Below, in pieces: positions 57,836-64,000 of a stretch of DNA of 64,000 nucleotides; position 1 is the first letter of the stretch; each line of letters starts with the position of its first letter. The stretch spans positions 29,682-93,681 of the forward strand of contig JAUCBJ010008942.1 of the NCBI GenBank assembly GCA_032718475.1, written 5' to 3'. Source of the DNA: Nemertoderma westbladi (Eukaryota; Xenacoelomorpha; Nemertodermatida; Nemertodermatidae). The translations under genes were made by a program, and so were the position numbers. The notes under the pieces were generated by a model. The model saw only the letters and a program-made list of their open reading frames with translations. It was not told the DNA's origin and ran no database searches.

Positions 57836-60800
57836 ATCGTTTATTGTTTTGGTTAGAAAATCCCGCCTCTGTAACCTGCTCCTTTCCCTCAATTAGTTAA
57901 GTGATCGTTTATTGTTTTGGTTAGAAATTATCGTCTGTGTAACCTGCTCCTTTCCCTGATTTGGTAAAGTGACTGTTTATTGTTTTGGTTAGAATAACCC
58001 GCCTATGTAACCTGCTCCTTTATCTCAATTGGTAATGTTATCGTTTATTGTTTTGGTTAGAAAATCCCGTCTCTGTAACCTGCTCTTTTCCCTGATTTGG
58101 TAAAGTGACTGCTTATTGTTTTGCTTATTGTTTCGCCTATGTAACCCGCTCCTTTTCCTCAATTAGTTAAATGATCGTTTATTGTTTTGGTTAGAAAGGC
58201 CCGCCTCTGTAACCTGCTCCTTTCCTTCATTTGGTAAAGTGACTGTTTATTGTTTTGGTTAGAAAATCCGGCCTTAACCTGCTCCTTTCCATCAATTGGT
58301 AATTGTTTTTGGCTATAAAATGAGTGTTTTGCTACGTCATGTGGTAATCGATTATCGACAACAACCACAAACTACAGTATTAAATTTAGAGTCTATTACC
58401 ACAGGCGCATATGGAAATCTATCTCATAGTCTATAAATCATGGAATCATGGAATGTTTTGGCACAGGCATAGTGAAACCAACTGTCTGACAGTCCAGAAA
58501 TTAGCAGTCTGACAGTTTGAAGAAATACATACATAAAAGTCATTAAAAGGACAACAAAAGTCATTAAAGGGGCAACAAAAGTCATTATGCAGAATTCGTA
58601 AAAAAAGCTAGATAAAAAAAGTCAAATAAAAGGACATAAAAAATCACTGCCTAACATAAATAACTAGGCCCTATACGCATAAATATATTATCTCTTAGAC
58701 CCTCTTGATCTCTAGTAGTGGACCAATTTAAATGGACCTGTGGTAGTCCTGTAACCATGGTCACAAGTCACTAAATATATTCTGCCAAATTTAATAGACG
58801 TAATATCTAAAAAAAGTTCCATTCTGGATCTAGTGTCTTACATGTTGCCAAGTACGGATAATTAATTCCGACCATTCAAGTTTGCCTCTGTTGCCAAGGC
58901 AACCGATAATATTTGGAATGTGGACAACTTGACAACAATATGAACACTGCAGTATATAGAAACATATTATGGACAAAAATTTTAAAATTTATTTATGTTT
59001 ACTTACTATACTTATCATTGTTCTATTTTTGAGTTACCATGACAACCGCTGAAAACAGATGTTTTTATACAAAAATAACTCATTTGGACATAGACTTCCC
59101 GATAAGATTTTATGAAACTAGTTATGTGTTTTCTGGACCACTAGTTGGAACTTTTAGTGAAACTCAAAGCATTCCCGAAATATCTAATTACCATGGTTAC
59201 TGTAGTTTAATAAAGTCTATATCATTCAATCTATATTCATAACTCTATTTGTAGCAAAACTGCAATATATAGAAACTTAGGGTTTTTCAACTCAATGATA
59301 AGGGCTAATAGTCGAGCCGATTGAGGTTAATTAGAAAATCCAGTTACCAGGGCAACCAGGCTAAACAGACGTTTAAATTTATAAAATGATTATTTAAACC
59401 ATAACATTACGACTTGGTACCAACCCGTTCCCCCACTATATCACTTATTCTCCATCTGAATTACATTGTTCTATTTCTCAGTTTCCATGACAACCACAGC
59501 AAACAGACGATTTAAGAAATTCCACGAAACTAAGGAAAATCAACTACTTTCGCTAAGAAAGATTTTTCTTAGCTGAGATGGTGTATTCATAGTGGGCTAT
59601 TTTACTTGTGTGAGGCAGATTTGGGGTTTTTTAACTCCAGAAAAATCTAGCATTTAAGAGTACCATGAAATTTAGCATGTATATACTACTCGTCGAGGCG
59701 CATCTTTTGAGATGGGTCTCATATCCAGGAAAAATCTAGTTTCCATGGCAACGGACTTAGAATATAGTCTATGTATTTAAGTCAATATTTATAACTCTAT
59801 TTGGAGGAAAACTATAATAGATATAAACTTGGGGTTTCTCAACACAACTATAAGGTCCATAGCAGAGCCCATTGAGGTTAAATAGAAAATCCGGTTACCT
59901 TGGCAACCGGGATAAACAGATGTTAAAATTGATTAAATGTTAATTTGAAGACAAAGGACAAGGTGTTATGACTTGGGACCAACCCCTACCCCCACTATAT
60001 AACTTATTCTGCGTCCAAATTTCATTGTTCTATTTTGCAGTTACCATGACAACCGCTGAAAACAGATGTTTTTATACAAAAATTACTCATTTGGACATAG
60101 ACTTCGCGATAAAATTTTACGAAACTGGGTATGTGTTATCTGGACCACTCGTTGTAACTTTTAGTGAAACTCAAAACATTCCAGAAATATCTAGTTACCG
60201 TGGTGTCTGGAGTTTATTAAAGTCTATATCATACAAGTCTAAATTCATAACTCTATTTGTAGAAAAACCGCAATAGATATAAACTTGGGGTTTCTCAACT
60301 CAACTATAAGGTCCATATACATTGCTTGTATATTATACAAGCCGTTCGAGGTTAATTACACAATCCAGTTCCCTGCAAACAATTTAACGTTAATAATGCA
60401 TTAATATACGTTATTTTCTGACAATGCCAACGTTAATTATTAACGTAAAAAATACATATAAATAACGTTAGTTTGGCCGCCCTTTAACAGTGAAATAATC
60501 CAACAATTAGATAATAAATTGACTAAGCCTAAAGTAGGAGCTGTATTGAATGTTAACCAAATTAATATATAAATTACTACAATATTATATAATTCAACAA
60601 AATCCTATTAAAAATATTGCAAGTAACCAGGAAATTTAATTAATTTATCAATATGTAATGCTGAACACAGAATACAGGTCGACGCATGTCGATTTTACCC
60701 TGGAGAGGTATAGTTTTGATTGCTACAATAATATTCATCCCCATCTGCTACAATTAGAAGTCGACTATTACATAATAATAGTATAATTACAATATAATTA

Positions 60801-61074
60801 AAACAATTAATTGTTATAATTATATAGTTAATAAAAACAGTATATCATTCGGGGGAATGAATTTATAGGTCATCTAATTAATTGTTTAAAAATTAGCAAA
60901 CAATACAATGTAATTACATTGATAAAACCCATAAATAAAACTTGGATATAAAATGTAAAATCGGGATGCAAAAGATCACTTTCTGAGCTACGAAAGGAAA
61001 ATTGGATACAACTTATCTGGATACAAGCGGTCCGTTTACCTTACAAAATGAAAAATAAGAATGTGCGAAGTTAA
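57836..61074. repeat. Segmental tandem duplication, copy 2 (empty site)
   Basis: 3239 bases collinear with copy 1, without element E. It starts in the minisatellite and ends at gcgaagttaa, after which a different G-rich repeat begins. No gene is seen. The 57038-57835 and 60277-61074 parts are AT-rich noncoding sequence. Confidence 0.92.
58890..60054. repeat. Seven X-box-like palindromes, copy 2
   Basis: The duplicates of the sites at 48420-49583, unchanged in sequence as far as I can see (first at 58890-58904, last at 60040-60054). Confidence 0.75.
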
Positions 61075-61186
61075 GAACAGTCGGGGGGAAGTGACCGGGG
61101 GGGAAGTGTCTGGGGGAGAAGTGTCCGCGGGGGAAGTGTCCTACTTGAACGGGGGGAACTGTCCGGGGGGGAAGTGTCCGCACACC
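61075..61186. repeat. G-rich minisatellite upstream of the cadherin exon
   Basis: About seven degenerate copies of ggggggaagtgtcc, each with a run of five to seven Gs. The plus strand is strongly G-biased. It lies about 215 bases before the splice acceptor, so it is probably intronic. Confidence 0.75.
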
Positions 61187-61399
61187 CTAAATCAAATGTA
61201 ACACTTGTGAATAGTGTGTGAAGAGTTTACGCACAGCAGACATCCGACTGATATTACCTCGTACATCACGAAGGTCCCACGCAACATTTACCTCATGAGT
61301 AACTTGTGCAATTCTACACATTACTTTACGGTAGTAAGTATTATTCCTACTCCACATTTTTATTATTATTATTATTAATCTCTCTATAATATTTTGCAG

Positions 61400-62900
61400 T
61401 TTGAAACCCATTGGAAACTTAGACCGGGAGAAGTATAGTTCCTACAACCTCATTGTAACTGTTTACGATGGTGGGGATTCACCAAAAAGTGCTACAGCCA
61501 CCCTCACTGTAAAAATAGAAGATGTAAATGATAACAGTCCTGAGTTCGAGAAAAATTATTATGTTTATTCTATATCAGAAGGAAATGAAATTCCTGGACA
61601 AGAACATTGCATTACAGCGACCGATTCGGATGCGGGAGTTAATTCCGAAATTGACTATTCGCTGAAGTTTTCTCAAAATAGGCAGCAAAATATTTTGAAT
61701 ATAAATCAAAGTGGTTGTTTTCGCTTCAATAGAGCTCTAGATCGAGAAGGAGATGAAGGAGACCAGATTTCCTTCACTTTAGTAGCCACGGATCGAGGGA
61801 CACCTCCACTAAGTTCTAACACCACAGTTACCATCGAAATTCTGGATATAAATGACAATGCCCCAGATATTACCGAGGAAATGTATACATTCAATATTAA
61901 AGAAAATCAACGCCCCGGGAAGGATATTGGTTCTATAAGCGCTACTGACGAAGACAAAGGTGAGAACAGCGAACTTAAATTTACTATAGTTGGTGATGTG
62001 GAATCATCTTTCCTTATTGATAGTCATGGAAAAATAACTTCTAACAAAGATTTTGACAGAGAGATGCAGGATTCTTACAACTTTGTAGTAATTGTGAGAG
62101 ATGATGGTGAGTCTAGTAAAAATGACACGACAAATGTGATGGTTAATGTGAGAGACATGAATGACAATGCCCCCATTGTGCACTCAGTTACGACGATTAA
62201 TGGCCAAGAACAATTACAGATTTCCACAGTCTCGCCGCTCGGATTAAAAGTCGCTGAAATCAATGCAACCGATAAAGATATAGGTAATGCCGGTGAATTT
62301 AGTTTTATGGGTTTAAATAATTACAGTGATGTGTTCGTTGTTTCTAAGAAAGGCAAGATCTACATAAGTAGTCGAGTTCATCTCCTAACATTGGCAACAT
62401 TATCTGAGCGAGAGGAACTTACCCTGCAACTAATAATAATGGATCACGGCGAACAACCAATGCTCACTCACTTTAATCTATCTTTCACAGTGATTAAGTC
62501 AGATATTGTCCCGAAAGGAGACATAATTAGTGAAGAAACTCTGTTAAGCTTACTAGGTGAAGGCAACTGGAAAAATCCTGTTATTTTTAAAAAGAAAATA
62601 TCCAAAAGGGAGTTGCCGCCATGGTTTTTGCCGTTAATGATTTCTACGGCCATTTGTTTTGTCGTGGCTGTTGCTGTCTGTCTATTTTACTGGAGGAAGT
62701 TACAACAGGTAATCCACGATCACCACTTTCATTTTCTTCACCACAAACACATCGAGGAGTCGGAAGAAGATGATACTAATGACGATGATGACGGTGATGA
62801 TGACACAGAAGATGAAGAAGAAACAAGTGTGGAAAACGTCAATGAAATCGCCCTCTATGATTTCGGTCGTGGCGGAAGGGGGCCCTCGCCCCAACACTGA
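61400..62900 (+). CDS. Protocadherin-like cadherin, last coding exon
   Basis: An exon of a calcium-dependent cell-adhesion receptor. The acceptor is ag at 61398-61399 after a T-rich tract; the exon opens with one base completing a codon and then the frame from 61401. The coding part ends at TGA 62898-62900, giving 499 residues. In order: the end of one extracellular cadherin repeat (LDRE, DVNDNSPEF); a full repeat with ATDSDAG, LDREGD, ATDRGTPP and DINDNAPDI; another with ATDEDKG, FDRE and DMNDNAPIV; a weaker membrane-proximal repeat (ATDKDIG); a transmembrane segment at about residues 407-430; and a short acidic cytoplasmic tail (about 65 residues, a long Asp/Glu run). Several N-glycosylation sites are visible. 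The amino-terminal repeats and signal peptide must lie upstream, beyond the repeats or the window. No catenin-binding region is seen, which fits a protocadherin. Confidence 0.9.
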
Positions 62901-62968
62901 ATCCTATGCTGCCCTCGCCCCAACACTGAATCCTATGCTGCCCTCGCCCCAACACTGAATCCTTTGCT
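62882..62968 (+). repeat. Three 29-bp tandem repeats across the cadherin stop codon
   Basis: Units at 62882-62910, 62911-62939 and 62940-62968, identical except for one base in the last. The first unit encodes the final residues and the stop. Confidence 0.92.
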
Positions 62969-64000
62969 GCTCTGTGTGAAACTTCACAGCTGAATAATTA
63001 AAAATTTGTTAATGAATTTAAACTTGAATTCTTTTGAAACCTGTCTTTAATTAAAAATCTAAATTCCACTTCAACTTGATCTAGGTATATAAAATATATT
63101 AGGATTATTTAAAACACATAGTTGTAGTTATGTAGTATAAAGTTGTACAGTACTCGCACGTACATAGCTTAAGGGGGGGGTATACCCCCCATGAACCTTT
63201 TTTTAAAATGGCTGTCAATTAGTGTTAAATGATAATATTGCTATTTTGTCATGGTCAACCACTGTATGGAAGGCTAAATAGCCTTTATAGTAAAATTTGA
63301 AAATTTATAGCCTCACCCTAGCGGCTGGTGGCGGAATTAAAGATTTCACTAAAATTGCTACTAGTCCCTCAATTTTGGTCCAAATTTCTTGAAACCAACT
63401 TTTTTGGACTGATCGGCTCTATTGGACGGATTTTGGCGTGATCGACTCTACAAAAGTTATCTTATATAATTTTTAATTAGCCATTTTTATTTTAATTAAT
63501 TAATTAAATTAATTAATTATCATATTTTTAATTCAAATTGGCTAATTAGAAGAAATAGTCATATTTATCAAAATTCCATAACATAACTTTTAAAGAGCTT
63601 CCAAAGCTCATTCGAATGAGCCATAAACGAAGAAAATTGGTCAAAAAATGACGGAGGAGTAGTAATTTGAAAATGAAAAATGTCATTCCGAGGAAATGCC
63701 CTTCAAAGTTTAAACCGTCCCGCCAAAATTGGTTGTCTGTGTTCTGGTTGGTTAATTATTTCTGGCACGAAAGATGCACACCAACGAGCTAAAATGTTCA
63801 TTACTGGGGTTTTCGGGGTCGCTGATTTCATTTCCGATGTCAGTTTTAATAATTTTTGGTGGAATCTAGTCTATCTGTCTGTCTGTCGGTCTTCTGTCTT
63901 TCTTACAATTTGACGGACAGACCGTCATACGGAAAAACAGTGCTAGCTCGAGAACTGAAAGAGGTCTTACTAAGCGGTTTTCAGATTTGTAATCCTTATT
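62969..64000. other. 3' flank of the cadherin exon, no gene
   Basis: AT-rich. Two attaaa words (about 62998 and 63051) could serve as polyadenylation signals; no aataaa is near. At 63173-63190 is an inverted G8-tata-C6 repeat; at 63490-63520 an attaatta run; and at 63868-63930 a tctg-type repeat followed by gacggacagaccgtc and ctcgagaactgaaagag. The latter resembles dispersed repeats common in invertebrates, but I cannot assign a family. A 77-codon frame at 63680 has no recognisable domain. Confidence 0.5.

Noticed and set aside
63170-64000. A MITE or SINE starting at the G8-tata-C6 palindrome
   Set aside because: No matching second terminus or TSD is visible within the window.
1-64000. tRNA, rRNA or other structural RNA genes
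   Set aside because: No cloverleaf with a recognisable T-arm motif and no rRNA-like sequence was noticed on either strand. A tRNAscan or Rfam search could still find short ones.

Overview
The window is animal genomic DNA, AT-rich and crowded with repeats. No bacterial, plasmid or organellar features are visible. The only convincing host gene is the last coding exon of a protocadherin-type cadherin near the right end (61400-62900, + strand). Its acceptor splice site, together with BEL/Pao LTR retrotransposons and an RTE-like LINE, points to an invertebrate metazoan. I cannot name the phylum from sequence alone.

Most of the first 46 kb is a nest of retrotransposons, and each insertion can be ordered by its own target-site duplication (TSD). 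Element A (+ strand) is the oldest: a BEL/Pao element with a leader fragment at 1681-1704 and 4490-5175, gag-pol at 24654-33275, a third ORF and a 3' LTR at 45183-46329. Its leader was hit by element D (- strand, 1705-4489, now lacking its 5' LTR) and by an RTE-like LINE (5176-24462, 11-bp TSD). That LINE was in turn split by element B (8526-24248, - strand, 15.7 kb, 1181-bp LTRs, TSD gtaaa), which is a second member of A's family. A was also hit by a LINE 3' fragment (28341-28982) in its pol region and by element C (35283-42781, TSD cgcat) in its third ORF.

From 46.3 to 61.1 kb there is a minisatellite and a 3.2-kb tandem segmental duplication. Each copy carries seven X-box-like palindromes. 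Element E (49807-57032, - strand, LTRs identical by eye, TSD ataga) sits in the first copy, and the second copy preserves the uninterrupted empty site.

Two BEL/Pao families are present. Family 1 (A, B) has 1.15-1.18 kb LTRs, gag, pol and an extra 3' ORF. Family 2 (C, D, E) has 0.53-0.60 kb LTRs. C and E lack most of pol and carry arrays of short perfect hairpins in its place. D keeps a 3' ORF whose cysteine/histidine pattern matches the third ORF of family 1. This shared, non-envelope-like zinc-binding 3' ORF and the hairpin arrays are the most interesting unexplained signals. All the coding copies of A-D carry stops or frameshifts. Element E looks youngest, but it is a non-autonomous derivative.
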